Origin: Flavobacteriaceae bacterium
GTDB taxonomy: Bacteria > Bacteroidota > Bacteroidia > Flavobacteriales > Flavobacteriaceae
Assembly: GCA_023262185.1 (NCBI GenBank)
Contig: JALRDO010000012.1
Span: 1-62,375, forward strand
DNA: 62,375 bases
Direction: 5' to 3'
Part shown: positions 35,806 to 44,876 of the stretch, piece by piece
Position numbering within the stretch: the first letter of the stretch is position 1
How the letters are laid out: every line of letters starts with the position of its first letter
Made by a program: the position numbers and the translations under genes
The notes under the pieces: generated by a model
Seen by the model: the letters and a program-made list of their open reading frames with translations, nothing else
The model's database searches: none
Told to the model about the DNA's origin: nothing

Positions 35806-37034
35806 AGGCATTGCAGGTGCATTGCGCACAGTCTATAGCGCAACGACATATTACTTTAACAGGGTCAAAGAGCGAAACGAATCGTGTGCTTTTGTTGAAG
35901 GCACTCTATTCTAACCTTGAGCTGTTAAACGATTCAAATGCCCATGATGTAGCCATGATGAAACAGGGGCTTTCTAAGACTAGCGGAACGGTTGATATCC
36001 ATCATGCAGGTACCGCAATGCGCTTTTTGACAGCCTATTTTGCTACCCTTGAGGGTTCAGATGTACTTCTTACCGGGAGCGCACGAATGAAGCAACGACC
36101 CATTAAAATTTTAGTAGACGCTTTGAGAGCCTTAGGTGCGGAGGTGACGTATGCTGAGAATGAAGGATTTCCGCCTTTACAGATAAAAGGAAAGGCTTTA
36201 GAAGGAGGGAATTTACGCATGAGGGCAGATGTTAGTAGTCAATACTTGTCTTCTTTGTGTTTGGTGGCGCCTAAGTTTCAGAAGGGGCTATCCTTAACTT
36301 TTGAGGGCGCACTGACCTCTATCCCTTATCTCAAGATGACACTAAAACTTTTAGAGTCCATAGGGATATCCTCAGAATTGAATCAAGAGGGCGTTCGAGT
36401 TTTTAGTAAAAAAGCCATCGATGATCAAGCCTTGGCTGTAGAGTCTGATTGGAGTGCCGCAAGTTATTACTACAGTATTGTGGCCTTATCTCCAGCGGGC
36501 ACCTCAATGCAATTAAGTGTTTTAAAGAATGACTCCCTTCAAGGAGATCGTGTTCTTGCCGATCTCTATGCTGACTTCGGAGTTGAAACACGCTTTGATT
36601 CGAATACCGTACACCTTCATAAAAGCGGTAATGCTAAAGATGCGGTAGCATACGATCTTAGGGACGCCCCGGATATTGCTCAGACGATTGCTGTAACTGC
36701 CGCTGGTCTCGGAATGCATTGTATGATGACCGGATTACACACCCTACCAATTAAAGAGACAGACCGCTTGGCAGCTATGAAGGCGGAGCTCGAGAAGTGT
36801 GGGGTCAAAGTGACCATTACCGATGAATCATTAGAGGTCCACGCGCGAAAACAAGCTTTAGTTTCAGCGACCATTTCGACCTATAATGACCACCGTATGG
36901 CAATGGCATTCGCACCTATGGCCCTTTGTGTTCCACTTATTATAGAAGATCCAATGGTGGTGGAAAAATCGTACCCAGACTTTTGGAAAGACCTTGAGTC
37001 ATTGGGTTTTGACTGCACATCAAAAGCAGAATAA
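35802..37034 (+). CDS. aroA: 3-phosphoshikimate 1-carboxyvinyltransferase (EPSP synthase)
   Basis: A 410-residue enzyme of the shikimate pathway that adds enolpyruvate from PEP to shikimate 3-phosphate. Conserved pieces: GSKSETNRVLLL (about 21-32), HAGTAMRFLTAYF (about 67-79, the GTAMR motif), RMKQRPIKILVDALRALGA near 94-112, and DHRMAMAFAP near 364-373. It is slightly shorter than the E. coli enzyme but full length for this group. It closes the aromatic operon, overlapping the mazG-like gene by 4 nt. Confidence 0.96.
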   Translation: MKALQVHCAQSIAQRHITLTGSKSETNRVLLLKALYSNLELLNDSNAHDVAMMKQGLSKTSGTVDIHHAGTAMRFLTAYFATLEGSDVLLTGSARMKQRPIKILVDALRALGAEVTYAENEGFPPLQIKGKALEGGNLRMRADVSSQYLSSLCLVAPKFQKGLSLTFEGALTSIPYLKMTLKLLESIGISSELNQEGVRVFSKKAIDDQALAVESDWSAASYYYSIVALSPAGTSMQLSVLKNDSLQGDRVLADLYADFGVETRFDSNTVHLHKSGNAKDAVAYDLRDAPDIAQTIAVTAAGLGMHCMMTGLHTLPIKETDRLAAMKAELEKCGVKVTITDESLEVHARKQALVSATISTYNDHRMAMAFAPMALCVPLIIEDPMVVEKSYPDFWKDLESLGFDCTSKAE

Positions 37035-37045
37035 TCTAAATTCCC

Positions 37046-37077
37046 TTGACTTTGGGGTTTTCGCAATAGTATCTTTG
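37046..37077 (+). promoter_or_regulatory. Promoter of queA
   Basis: TTG at 37046-37048, 21-bp spacer, TATCTTTG at 37070-37077, a perfect -7 match, 26 bp before the queA ATG. Confidence 0.75.
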
Positions 37078-37103
37078 CCCCTCTTAAACGCATCGCAGAA
37101 CGT

Positions 37104-38153
37104 ATGAAGCTTTCAAATTTCGATTTCAACCTTCCTAAAGAATTACTAGCCGAATATCCGGCAGAAAATCGCGATGAATCACGCCTTATGGTGTTGCATC
37201 GCGACAGCGGAAAGATCGAGCATAAAATGTTTAAAGACGTGATCGATTACTTCGATGAAGGAGACGTGATGGTCTTGAATAACACTAAGGTTTTTCCGGC
37301 TCGTCTCTACGGTAACAAAGAAAAAACTGGTGCGCGTATAGAAGTATTCTTATTAAGAGAGCTTAATCAAGAGCAGCGCCTTTGGGATGTATTGGTCGAT
37401 CCTGCGAGAAAGATTCGCATCGGAAACAAGCTGTATTTCGGTGATGACGATTCGCTAGTGGCTGAAGTGATAGACAATACTACCTCTAGAGGACGCACCT
37501 TGAGATTCTTGTACGACGGATCTTACACCGATTTTAGAAAGAAACTCAGATCGTTAGGAGAGACTCCGCTACCCAAGTACATCAAGCGCGATGTGGAGCC
37601 AGAAGACGAAGAGCGTTATCAAACCATTTATGCCAAATACGAAGGAGCTGTTGCTGCGCCTACTGCAGGTCTTCACTTTTCGAAACATTTACTAAAACGT
37701 CTAGAGATCAAAGGGATTGATTTTGCTGAAATCACCTTGCACGTTGGGTTGGGTACCTTCAACCCGGTTGAAGTAGAAGACCTTTCTAAACACAAAATGG
37801 ATAGTGAAGAAATGCAGATCGATGAGAAGGCTGCTGAGATTGTAAACAATGCAAAACGTGCCAAGAAAAATGTATGTGCTGTTGGAACAACGGTAATGCG
37901 TTCTTTAGAAAGTTCAGTGTCTTCTAACGGTATGCTGAATCCGTTTGGTGGATGGACAAACAAGTTCATCTTTCCTCCTTACGATTTTTCGATTGCCAAT
38001 CGTATGATCACCAATTTTCATTTGCCGAAGTCTACGCTACTAATGATGATTTCTGCCTTTGCAGATCACGACATGGTCGTGAATGCCTATGACGAAGCAG
38101 TGAAAGAGAAGTATCGCTTCTACTCTTACGGTGACGCGATGATGATTCTCTAG
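37104..38153 (+). CDS. queA: tRNA preQ1(34) S-adenosylmethionine ribosyltransferase-isomerase
   Basis: A 349-residue enzyme that transfers the ribosyl part of SAM to preQ1 at the wobble position of tRNA, giving epoxyqueuosine. Family blocks: [26 protein letters not shown] (N-terminal, in parts), [14 protein letters not shown] (about 57-70), [10 protein letters not shown] (about 183-192), [11 protein letters not shown] (about 213-223) and [15 protein letters not shown] (about 308-322). It pairs with the queuosine precursor transporter at 4833. It has its own promoter and leads into rlmN one base later. Confidence 0.97.
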   Translation: MKLSNFDFNLPKELLAEYPAENRDESRLMVLHRDSGKIEHKMFKDVIDYFDEGDVMVLNNTKVFPARLYGNKEKTGARIEVFLLRELNQEQRLWDVLVDPARKIRIGNKLYFGDDDSLVAEVIDNTTSRGRTLRFLYDGSYTDFRKKLRSLGETPLPKYIKRDVEPEDEERYQTIYAKYEGAVAAPTAGLHFSKHLLKRLEIKGIDFAEITLHVGLGTFNPVEVEDLSKHKMDSEEMQIDEKAAEIVNNAKRAKKNVCAVGTTVMRSLESSVSSNGMLNPFGGWTNKFIFPPYDFSIANRMITNFHLPKSTLLMMISAFADHDMVVNAYDEAVKEKYRFYSYGDAMMIL

Positions 38154-38154
38154 A

Positions 38155-39213
38155 ATGTCAGCTGAAAACGCGACAAAACGAGATATTCGTGCGCTTGATC
38201 TTCAAGCGTTAAAGGCGTTTTTTGCACAGCACAACCAACAAGCTTTCAGAGCAAACCAGGTCTATCAGTGGCTGTGGCAAAAGGGTGCGCATCACTTCGA
38301 TGAGATGACCAATCTCTCAAAGTCAACTAGAGAGCTTTTAGACACCCATTTTGTAATTAACCATATTGCGGTAGACCGTCAACAGCGCAGTTCAGATCAA
38401 ACGATTAAGAACGCCATTCGACTACATGATGGGCTAACCGTTGAATCGGTCTTGATTCCGACAGAAACAAGGAGCACGGCTTGTGTATCAAGTCAGGTAG
38501 GATGTAGTTTAGACTGCACTTTTTGTGCGACCTCTCAACTAAAGCGCATGCGCAATCTTAACCCTGATGAGATTTACGATCAGGTCATGGCCTTAGACCG
38601 TCAAAGCCAGTTGTACTTCGGAAGACCTCTTTCGAACATCGTGTTTATGGGGATGGGAGAGCCGCTTATGAATTACAAGAATGTAATTGCAGCGGTTGAG
38701 CGCATTACAGAAGGTCTAGGCCTATCTCCGAAGCGAATCACTATTTCTACTTCTGGAATTCCAAAGATGATCGAGAAGTTGGCCGATGAGAATCCACGCT
38801 TTCAGTTGGCTGTTTCACTGCACTCAGCACGCGAAAAAGTACGCAACCAGATCATGCCCTTCAGCACCTCGTTTGACCTGGAGACCCTGCAGAAGTCACT
38901 TCAATATTGGTACCAGCTAACACGTTCAAAAATCACCTTTGAGTATTTGATTTGGAAAGGGATTAACGATACACAACAAGATATCGAGGCATTAGTTGCT
39001 TACTGTAAACGCGTCCCTTCTAAGGTGAATATCATTGAATACAATCCTACCGATTTCGGTGATTTCGAAGGTGCAGATCAGAAGGTGATTGAGGCCTATA
39101 AAATGGCCTTGGAACGCGCTCGGATTACGGTGACGGTCCGTCGCTCAAGAGGAAAGGATATCGATGCTGCTTGCGGGCAATTGGCGAATAAATTGATACC
39201 TTTAGAATCCTAA
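38155..39213 (+). CDS. rlmN: Dual-specificity RNA (adenine-C2) methyltransferase RlmN
   Basis: A 352-residue radical-SAM enzyme that methylates C2 of A2503 in 23S rRNA and A37 in some tRNAs. The cluster motif CxxxCxxC is at C117, C121 and C124, the SAM-binding GMGEPLMN follows near 166-173, and the C-terminal catalytic Cys is in the DIDAACGQL segment (about 339-347). It begins 1 bp after the queA stop. Both neighbours modify RNA. Confidence 0.97.
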   Translation: MSAENATKRDIRALDLQALKAFFAQHNQQAFRANQVYQWLWQKGAHHFDEMTNLSKSTRELLDTHFVINHIAVDRQQRSSDQTIKNAIRLHDGLTVESVLIPTETRSTACVSSQVGCSLDCTFCATSQLKRMRNLNPDEIYDQVMALDRQSQLYFGRPLSNIVFMGMGEPLMNYKNVIAAVERITEGLGLSPKRITISTSGIPKMIEKLADENPRFQLAVSLHSAREKVRNQIMPFSTSFDLETLQKSLQYWYQLTRSKITFEYLIWKGINDTQQDIEALVAYCKRVPSKVNIIEYNPTDFGDFEGADQKVIEAYKMALERARITVTVRRSRGKDIDAACGQLANKLIPLES

Positions 39214-39230
39214 ATTTCCCAATATCCTAC

Positions 39231-40208
39231 GTGCAAACCGTTGCCAAAATAAGACAGCCCATCGTTGCTGAAATGGATCTCTTTGAAGTCAAGTTCAAAG
39301 AGGCTATGGCTTCTAAGGTCGCCCTACTCAATCGCATCACCTACTATATCGCTAGTCGTAAAGGGAAGCAAATGCGTCCCATGTTTGTATTTCTCGTGGC
39401 TAAATTGTTAGGTGAGGGCAAAGTGACTGACCGCACCTACCGAGGGGCTTCGATTATTGAGCTCATTCATACCGCTTCTTTGGTTCATGACGATGTGATA
39501 GACGCGAGTGACAAGCGGCGTGGTTTTTTTTCGGTAAACGCGTTGTGGAAAAACAAAATAGCGGTCTTGGTGGGAGACTTTTTTTTCTCAAAAGGATTAC
39601 TGCTTTCACTGGATCACGATGATTTTGATTTACTAAAAATTGTTTCTGAAGCCGTCAGAGAGATGAGCCAAGGTGAATTGCTGCAATTAGAAAAAGCAAG
39701 ACGCCTTGATATTAATGAAGCAGTTTATTACGATATTATACGTCAGAAGACCGCTACTCTTATCGCTGCTTGTTGCGCTATGGGTGCTGCCTCTGTGGGA
39801 TGCAGTGATGAAGAAATAGAACGATTTCGCGCTTTTGGTGAATATGCCGGTATGGCATTTCAAATTAAAGACGACCTCTTCGATTATACCGAAGGTGCTA
39901 TAGGTAAGCCGACGGGTATCGATATTAAAGAACAGAAGATGACACTGCCTTTGATTTATGTGCTCAATCAAGCCTCTGACCGAGATAAGCGTTGGATGAT
40001 TGATTCGGTAAAGCGTCATCACAAAGACAAAAAGAGAGTGAGAGAGGTGATCGGGTATGTAAAAGATAACGGAGGGCTCGAATACGCCATTCGTCAGATG
40101 AATCGCTACAGAGATGCTGCTTTAGGGCTTCTAGTGAACTATCCTGAGAGCACCTTCAAGACAGCGCTGGTCGATTTGGTTAATTATGTGGTTGACCGTA
40201 AAAAATAA
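39231..40208 (+). CDS. Polyprenyl synthetase (trans-isoprenyl diphosphate synthase)
   Basis: A 325-residue all-alpha prenyltransferase. The first Asp-rich motif is DDVIDASD (about 86-93) and the second is KDDLFDY (about 212-218). The residues before the first motif suggest a long-chain product, as for octaprenyl synthase or the menaquinone side chain, but chain length cannot be fixed by eye. The start is GTG at 39231, matching the expected N-terminus (QTVAKIRQPIVAEM). It lies 17 bp after rlmN and 18 bp before dnaG. Confidence 0.93.
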   Translation: MQTVAKIRQPIVAEMDLFEVKFKEAMASKVALLNRITYYIASRKGKQMRPMFVFLVAKLLGEGKVTDRTYRGASIIELIHTASLVHDDVIDASDKRRGFFSVNALWKNKIAVLVGDFFFSKGLLLSLDHDDFDLLKIVSEAVREMSQGELLQLEKARRLDINEAVYYDIIRQKTATLIAACCAMGAASVGCSDEEIERFRAFGEYAGMAFQIKDDLFDYTEGAIGKPTGIDIKEQKMTLPLIYVLNQASDRDKRWMIDSVKRHHKDKKRVREVIGYVKDNGGLEYAIRQMNRYRDAALGLLVNYPESTFKTALVDLVNYVVDRKK

Positions 40209-40226
40209 AGAATAGAACGAGGAGTT

Positions 40227-42218
40227 ATGATTTCAAAATCTACCATCGATAAGGTTTACGAGGCGGTTCGTGTAGAAGAAGTCATTCAAGACTATGTTCA
40301 ACTTAAGAAGTCCGGAGCAAATTTTAAAGGACTAAGCCCGTTCACCAGCGAACGCACCCCCAGTTTTATGGTGTCTCCCGTCAAGCAAATCTGGAAGGAT
40401 TTCAGTAGCGGAAAAGGAGGTAATGCCATCGCTTTTTTGATGGAGATGGAGCAGTTTACGTATCCGGAAGCCATTCGCTACCTCGCTCAGAAATACAATA
40501 TTGAAATTGAAGAAACGGTACAGTCTGAAGAGCAAAAAGAAGCACGGGATCATCAAGAAAGTCTTTTTCTAGTTACTGAATTTGCTCACGATTACTTTCA
40601 GCGTCAACTTCACGAAGATCCAAAGGGTAGAGCGATTGGCTTGTCTTATTTTCAAGAGAGAGGGTTCACAGACGAAACCATAAAACGATTCAAACTTGGA
40701 TTTGGAGGTACCGCTTGGAACGGATTGGCTGATGAAGCACTTAAAAATGGATATCGTGGAGACTTACTCGAAGAATCCGGAGTGTGCTTCTCTATTGAGG
40801 GCGCGCAGCAGGCGAGTGAGGCCGACGGATTTAGAGATAGGTTTAGAGATCGCGTAATTTTTCCGATCCAAAGTACGAGCGGAAGGGTTCTGGGCTTTGG
40901 TGGACGCATCTTAGATTCTCAAAAAAAGGTTGCCAAGTATGTCAATTCTCCTGAGAGCCCTATTTACCATAAGGCCAAGGCGCTCTATGGTATCCACTAT
41001 GCTAAATCAGCCATAGCTAAGGCTAATAACTGCTACTTAGTTGAAGGGTATACCGATGTTATACAGCTGCATCAGCGCGGGCTCGAGAACGTGGTTTCAT
41101 CAAGTGGAACGGCGTTGACCGAGTCTCAGATACGTATGATACGTCGTCTCTGTACTACGATAACCTTGATTTTTGATGCTGATCAGGCCGGTATCAGGGC
41201 ATCAATGAGAAGTATTGATTTGATCTTGGCTGAGGGCCTAAACGTACGTGTGCTTTCGCTTCCAGAGGGCGAAGATCCTGATAGTTTTGCTCGCAATCAC
41301 GATCTAGAAGAGATTACAACCTATTTCGAGGCCAACCAAATAGACTTCATTACCTACAAGGCACAGGTTTTACTCAAAGAAGCCAAAGATCCCATTACCA
41401 CCTCTGAAGCCATTCGAGAAATTGTGAAGAGTATACGGCATATCAACGATCCTATCAAGCGTGAGTTGTATGTAAAGCAATGCGTTTACACCTTTCAGTT
41501 AAGTGAAGCGGTGGTCTACAAAGCTTTAGCTGATCTTGAGGCAAAAGAGAAGCGCGACTCTAGAAATAGTGGGGCTAGTACTCAGCCTAAACCACTAGAA
41601 GTGATTCAAGAACCTAAAGTACTCAACAAAAAAGATCGGCAGAAAGAGTTAGAGCGTGCTTTGATTGAGGCTTTAGTGTTGTATGGGGCTCAGGTAGAAG
41701 TGTTTGATGACGAGTTTCTAGAGCCAGATGAAAAAACAGGTGGGCTGGTGGCTAAGCGATCACTAGTGGAGTCAAAGGTGTATGAAAAGATCTTTCTCGA
41801 TCTACAACAAGATGAGATGCGCTTCTCTGACCCGATATACGATAGCCTATTCGAAATGCTCATTCGCTTTTACACTGAAGAGCAAGGCGAAGAGGTGGGC
41901 GAATTACTCAAGTACCTTGAGAAGCAGCAAAAAGAAGAACTGGTGGCGCCACTATCGACTATCGTTTTTGACTACGAACGCTACGCCTTGCACCAATGGG
42001 AGCGAAAAAATATCTATCCGAAAGACAGAAGCGATCAGATTGCGCAACAAGTCTCTGAAACGATTCTTTCTTTGCGTTCCTACTGGGTGCAACAGCATTT
42101 AGAAGAACTGCAAAAGAAAAGTGCAGAAACAAAAGAAGAGGTCTTAGAAGAAGTGATGGACTACCTTATGCTTAACAAGGTGCTCAGTAAGCGTTTGAAT
42201 CGGGTTTTAACGCTTTAA
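40227..42218 (+). CDS. dnaG: DNA primase DnaG with a degenerate zinc-binding domain
   Basis: A 663-residue replicative primase that makes RNA primers on the lagging strand. The order is zinc-domain (1 to about 95), TOPRIM-containing core (about 120-440; VEGYTDVIQLHQRGLENVVSSSGTAL in parts, then LIFDADQAG) and a C-terminal helicase-binding region. All four zinc ligands of the CHC2 domain are replaced: the CPFH motif is S37-P-F-T40 and the C-x2-C pair is D58-F-S-S61, at the same spacing as in the E. coli enzyme. The surrounding fold signature (TPSFMVSP, GKGGNAIAF) is well kept, so the domain persists without zinc. It is convergent with nadE. Confidence 0.96.
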   Translation: MISKSTIDKVYEAVRVEEVIQDYVQLKKSGANFKGLSPFTSERTPSFMVSPVKQIWKDFSSGKGGNAIAFLMEMEQFTYPEAIRYLAQKYNIEIEETVQSEEQKEARDHQESLFLVTEFAHDYFQRQLHEDPKGRAIGLSYFQERGFTDETIKRFKLGFGGTAWNGLADEALKNGYRGDLLEESGVCFSIEGAQQASEADGFRDRFRDRVIFPIQSTSGRVLGFGGRILDSQKKVAKYVNSPESPIYHKAKALYGIHYAKSAIAKANNCYLVEGYTDVIQLHQRGLENVVSSSGTALTESQIRMIRRLCTTITLIFDADQAGIRASMRSIDLILAEGLNVRVLSLPEGEDPDSFARNHDLEEITTYFEANQIDFITYKAQVLLKEAKDPITTSEAIREIVKSIRHINDPIKRELYVKQCVYTFQLSEAVVYKALADLEAKEKRDSRNSGASTQPKPLEVIQEPKVLNKKDRQKELERALIEALVLYGAQVEVFDDEFLEPDEKTGGLVAKRSLVESKVYEKIFLDLQQDEMRFSDPIYDSLFEMLIRFYTEEQGEEVGELLKYLEKQQKEELVAPLSTIVFDYERYALHQWERKNIYPKDRSDQIAQQVSETILSLRSYWVQQHLEELQKKSAETKEEVLEEVMDYLMLNKVLSKRLNRVLTL

Positions 42219-42219
42219 C

Positions 42220-43011
42220 TTAACGAAGCTCTTCAGGAATTTCACATACCGGAATGGGATCCATTTTGTGTTTGTTGGCATTGTGAAATTTGAGAAAAAT
42301 TTGATACACATCACGCTCTCTACCTTCGAATTCGTCAACCGATTTGTGAGCTTGATGCATTTGCATTGCCCATTCTAATTCGCTATAGGTGGCGCCAATT
42401 TGATCTTCATCTGAACGGTTGTCACCCCAAAGGCCATCGGTCGGCGGTGCAGCTATGATCTCTTGATCTACGCCTAAGTGTTTTCCTAAATCCCAAACCT
42501 CTGTTTTGGTGAGGTCTGCGATGGGGCTTATGTCTACCCCTCCGTCGCCGTATTTGGTGTAAAAACCAACTCCAAAGTCTTCGACTTTATTGCCGGTTCC
42601 GGCCACAAGTGAAGAGGTGCATTGTGCGACGTAGTACAATGTACTCATGCGCAAACGTGCCCTTGAATTTGCAAGTGCAAGATGGGTGAGTTCTTCTTCT
42701 GGAGCGGTGAGTGTCTGTGCAGATTTGAAAGCGTCAAAAACACCGTCTAAAGGCACACTTAGTACGGTAACATTAGGATAGCGCTCACTTAAGGCATTCA
42801 TGTGCTTCAAACCTCTATCCAATTGGTCTTTAGCTTGACTAATAGGCATATTGAGCAGCGTAACCTTTAAACCTGTTTCTGCGCAAAGCGTTGAAGTGGT
42901 AGCAGAGTCGATTCCGCCTGAAACGCCTACAACAAATCCTTTGGCTTTAGCCTTTATGGCATAGTCACTGAGCCACTGAACGATGTGATTTTTTACTGCT
43001 TCGGCCTTCAT
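42220..43011 (-). CDS. nadE: NH3-dependent NAD+ synthetase
   Basis: From ATG 43011 the product has 263 residues; the TTG-started frame from 43026 is rejected because it falls in the -7 box. The enzyme amidates deamido-NAD to NAD+ using ATP. The PP-loop is SGGIDSATT (about 32-40 from this start). Further blocks are VAGTGNKVEDFGVGFYTKYGDGGVDISPIADLTKTEV (in parts, about 131-170) and PPTDGLWGDNRSDEDQIG near 185-202. It has no glutaminase domain. It starts a short minus-strand unit divergent from gldC. Confidence 0.96.
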   Translation of the reverse strand: MKAEAVKNHIVQWLSDYAIKAKAKGFVVGVSGGIDSATTSTLCAETGLKVTLLNMPISQAKDQLDRGLKHMNALSERYPNVTVLSVPLDGVFDAFKSAQTLTAPEEELTHLALANSRARLRMSTLYYVAQCTSSLVAGTGNKVEDFGVGFYTKYGDGGVDISPIADLTKTEVWDLGKHLGVDQEIIAAPPTDGLWGDNRSDEDQIGATYSELEWAMQMHQAHKSVDEFEGRERDVYQIFLKFHNANKHKMDPIPVCEIPEELR

Positions 43012-43023
43012 GAGCTTTTTGTG

Positions 43024-43031
43024 CAAAGTTA
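43024..43031 (-). promoter_or_regulatory. -7 promoter element of nadE
   Basis: Minus strand TAACTTTG, a perfect TAnnTTTG match, 12 bp upstream of ATG 43011, giving a very short leader. It contains the TTG that would begin the longer frame. Confidence 0.6.
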
Positions 43032-43045
43032 AGGCTTAGAATGGG

Positions 43046-43053
43046 TAATTTTG
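43046..43053 (+). promoter_or_regulatory. -7 promoter element of gldC
   Basis: TAATTTTG, a perfect match, 16 bp before the gldC ATG. A TTG at 43019-43021 is 24 bp upstream, slightly longer than the usual spacing. It lies back to back with the nadE promoter. Confidence 0.6.
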
Positions 43054-43069
43054 AACAAAGAAATAACAG

Positions 43070-43411
43070 ATGGCAGACACACACCGCTCGAAGATAGAAC
43101 TCAACATAGAATTAGATGAAAATAAGATTCCCGAGACCTTAAGTTGGACAGCAGAAGACGGTGGAGTTGCAGATACTGCAACGAAGGCGATGTTGCTTTC
43201 TATTTGGGATCCAGAGGCGAAAGAGACCTTGAGTATTGATTTGTGGACTAAGGATATGCCTGTAGATGAGATGAAGCTCTTTTTTCATCAAACGCTGGTG
43301 CGAATGGCCTCTACCTTTGAAAAGGCTACTCAAGAAACTGAAATATCAGGGAGAATGAGAGACTTCGCGGCGTATTTTGCTGAACAGTTAAAATTGTACG
43401 ATGAGCGCTAG
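43070..43411 (+). CDS. gldC: Gliding motility protein GldC
   Basis: A 113-residue soluble protein matching the GldC family: KIELNIELDENKIPETLSW at the N-terminus, then LSIWDPEAKETLSIDLWTKDMPVDEMK in the middle (read in parts). GldC was identified next to the lipoprotein gene gldB in Flavobacterium johnsoniae, where both contribute to gliding and gldB is essential for it. Here gldB is absent from the neighbourhood: nadE lies on one side and engB directly on the other, with the stop codons adjoining. GldC homologues also occur in non-gliding species, so motility cannot be concluded. Confidence 0.9.
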   Translation: MADTHRSKIELNIELDENKIPETLSWTAEDGGVADTATKAMLLSIWDPEAKETLSIDLWTKDMPVDEMKLFFHQTLVRMASTFEKATQETEISGRMRDFAAYFAEQLKLYDER

Positions 43412-44023
43412 TTAATGTGCTGCTCTAAACATTTCGTTAAGACGATCTATTTCTTCTAAAATCTCATCACAACCCAAGCCTGAACTTGAAGAGGTTATGA
43501 AATAAGGTGGATGTTCTTCCCAAGCACCATCGGTCATTACCTTGCAATAGGCGTCAATTTTTTTCTGCACTGCGCCCTTCTTGAGCTTGTCTGCCTTGGT
43601 AAATACCATATAAAAGGCGATTTCTTTTGAAGCAAGCCAAGCCATGAATTCTAGGTCTATCGGTTGAGGTTCATGGCGACTATCAATCAAAACAAAGGCA
43701 CAGAAAAGCTGCTCTCTTTTGGTGAAGTATGCGCGTATATAGCTTTGGAACTCTTTTTTAGTAGACTTTGAAACGCGGGCATACCCGTATCCTGGTAAAT
43801 CGACTAAAAACCAATTTTCATTAATGATGAAGTGATTAATGAGTTGAGTTTTTCCCGGTCGCGATGAGGTCTTTGCTAATGAGTTGTGTCGCGTAAGGGC
43901 GTTTATTAAAGAAGACTTACCGACATTCGACCTGCCGATGAACGCGTATTCGGGTAGGGGTTGGTTGGGGCAGTGCTCAACCGACGAGTTGCTCATCACA
44001 AATCTGGCCGAGTGAATTTTCAT
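43412..44023 (-). CDS. engB: Ribosome biogenesis GTP-binding protein YihA/YsxC (EngB)
   Basis: A 203-residue TrmE-Era-EngA-class GTPase needed for large-subunit assembly. G1 is GRSNVGKSSLI (about 31-41), the SRPGKTQ switch segment is near 56-62, G3 is DLPGYGYARVSK (about 75-86), and G4 is FTKADK (about 143-148). It lies 13 bp after the hydrolase gene and is probably transcribed with it from the promoter at 44827. Confidence 0.96.
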   Translation of the reverse strand: MKIHSARFVMSNSSVEHCPNQPLPEYAFIGRSNVGKSSLINALTRHNSLAKTSSRPGKTQLINHFIINENWFLVDLPGYGYARVSKSTKKEFQSYIRAYFTKREQLFCAFVLIDSRHEPQPIDLEFMAWLASKEIAFYMVFTKADKLKKGAVQKKIDAYCKVMTDGAWEEHPPYFITSSSSGLGCDEILEEIDRLNEMFRAAH

Positions 44024-44036
44024 GCCGTTGGTGGTT

Positions 44037-44807
44037 TTAAATTTGCCGTTCTTTCAGCCAAGCCTCTAGCAGCAGGTTGAAGGTTTCTGGATGCTCCATC
44101 ATAGGGGCGTGACCGCACTTATCAATCCAAAATAAGTCAGAGTCAGGAAGGAGTTTGTTGAATTCTTCTGCGACCTCTGGTGGAGTGACCTTGTCGTTCT
44201 TTCCCCAAATGATGCAAACTGGTTTTCTGAGCTTCGGAAGGTCTTTGGCCATGTTGTGACGAATAGCACTTTTAGCTATGGCTAGGGTCTTTACTAGCTT
44301 TACTCTATCATTTACGAGTTCAAATACCTCGTCAATGATCTCTTTCGTGGCAACGGCTGGATCGTAGAATACCTCTTCGGCCTTTTTCTTGATGTACTCG
44401 TAGTCTCCGCGTTTAGGATAACTGTCACCCATAGAGTTCTCGTACAAGCCTGAACTTCCTGTGATTACTAGCGCCTTCACGTTTTTTGGAAATAGTTTGA
44501 GGTGTAGCAATCCAATATGTCCGCCCAAAGAATTTCCGAGAAGAATGACATCTTTAAGACCCAGGTGTTGAATGAAGGCATCGATATATTCTGCAAAATT
44601 CTTTACGGTGGTCTTTAAAAGAGGAAGATCGTACAAGGGCAACACCGGAATTATAACTCGGTACTTAAGTTTAGAGAAATGAGCAGTAACCGCAGAGAAG
44701 TTACTTAGCCCTCCCATCAGCCCGTGAAGCACAATGATGGGTGTTCCTTCTCCTTCGTCTAAATATTGAAACTTCCCTGATTGCGTAGTCTTATGGCCTT
44801 GTTGCAT
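44037..44807 (-). CDS. Alpha/beta hydrolase
   Basis: A 256-residue alpha/beta-hydrolase. The oxyanion motif LHGLMGGLSNF is at about 28-38, the nucleophile elbow GNSLGGH gives Ser near residue 92, Asp is likely in WGKNDKVTPPE (about 206-216), and His is in KCGHAPMMEHPE (about 231-242). The family place is near BphD- or MhpC-like hydrolases, but no ring-cleavage genes are near; the substrate is unknown. It is upstream of engB and divergent from mraZ. The 138-bp space to mraZ holds both promoters and the MraZ boxes. Confidence 0.85.
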   Translation of the reverse strand: MQQGHKTTQSGKFQYLDEGEGTPIIVLHGLMGGLSNFSAVTAHFSKLKYRVIIPVLPLYDLPLLKTTVKNFAEYIDAFIQHLGLKDVILLGNSLGGHIGLLHLKLFPKNVKALVITGSSGLYENSMGDSYPKRGDYEYIKKKAEEVFYDPAVATKEIIDEVFELVNDRVKLVKTLAIAKSAIRHNMAKDLPKLRKPVCIIWGKNDKVTPPEVAEEFNKLLPDSDLFWIDKCGHAPMMEHPETFNLLLEAWLKERQI

Positions 44808-44826
44808 ACTGAGGTGTTGCGAAGCC

Positions 44827-44834
44827 CAAATATA
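44827..44834 (-). promoter_or_regulatory. -7 promoter element of the hydrolase-engB unit
   Basis: Minus strand TATATTTG, a perfect TAnnTTTG match, 20 bp upstream of the hydrolase start at 44807. Confidence 0.6.
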
Positions 44835-44876
44835 GAAAAATAGCGCAACTACACTACTGGTGATAACTTTTCTAAA

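Noticed and set aside
37035-37103. A preQ1 riboswitch before queA
   Set aside because: The 69-bp gap is filled by a standard promoter, and no preQ1 aptamer-like stem with A-rich tail is visible.
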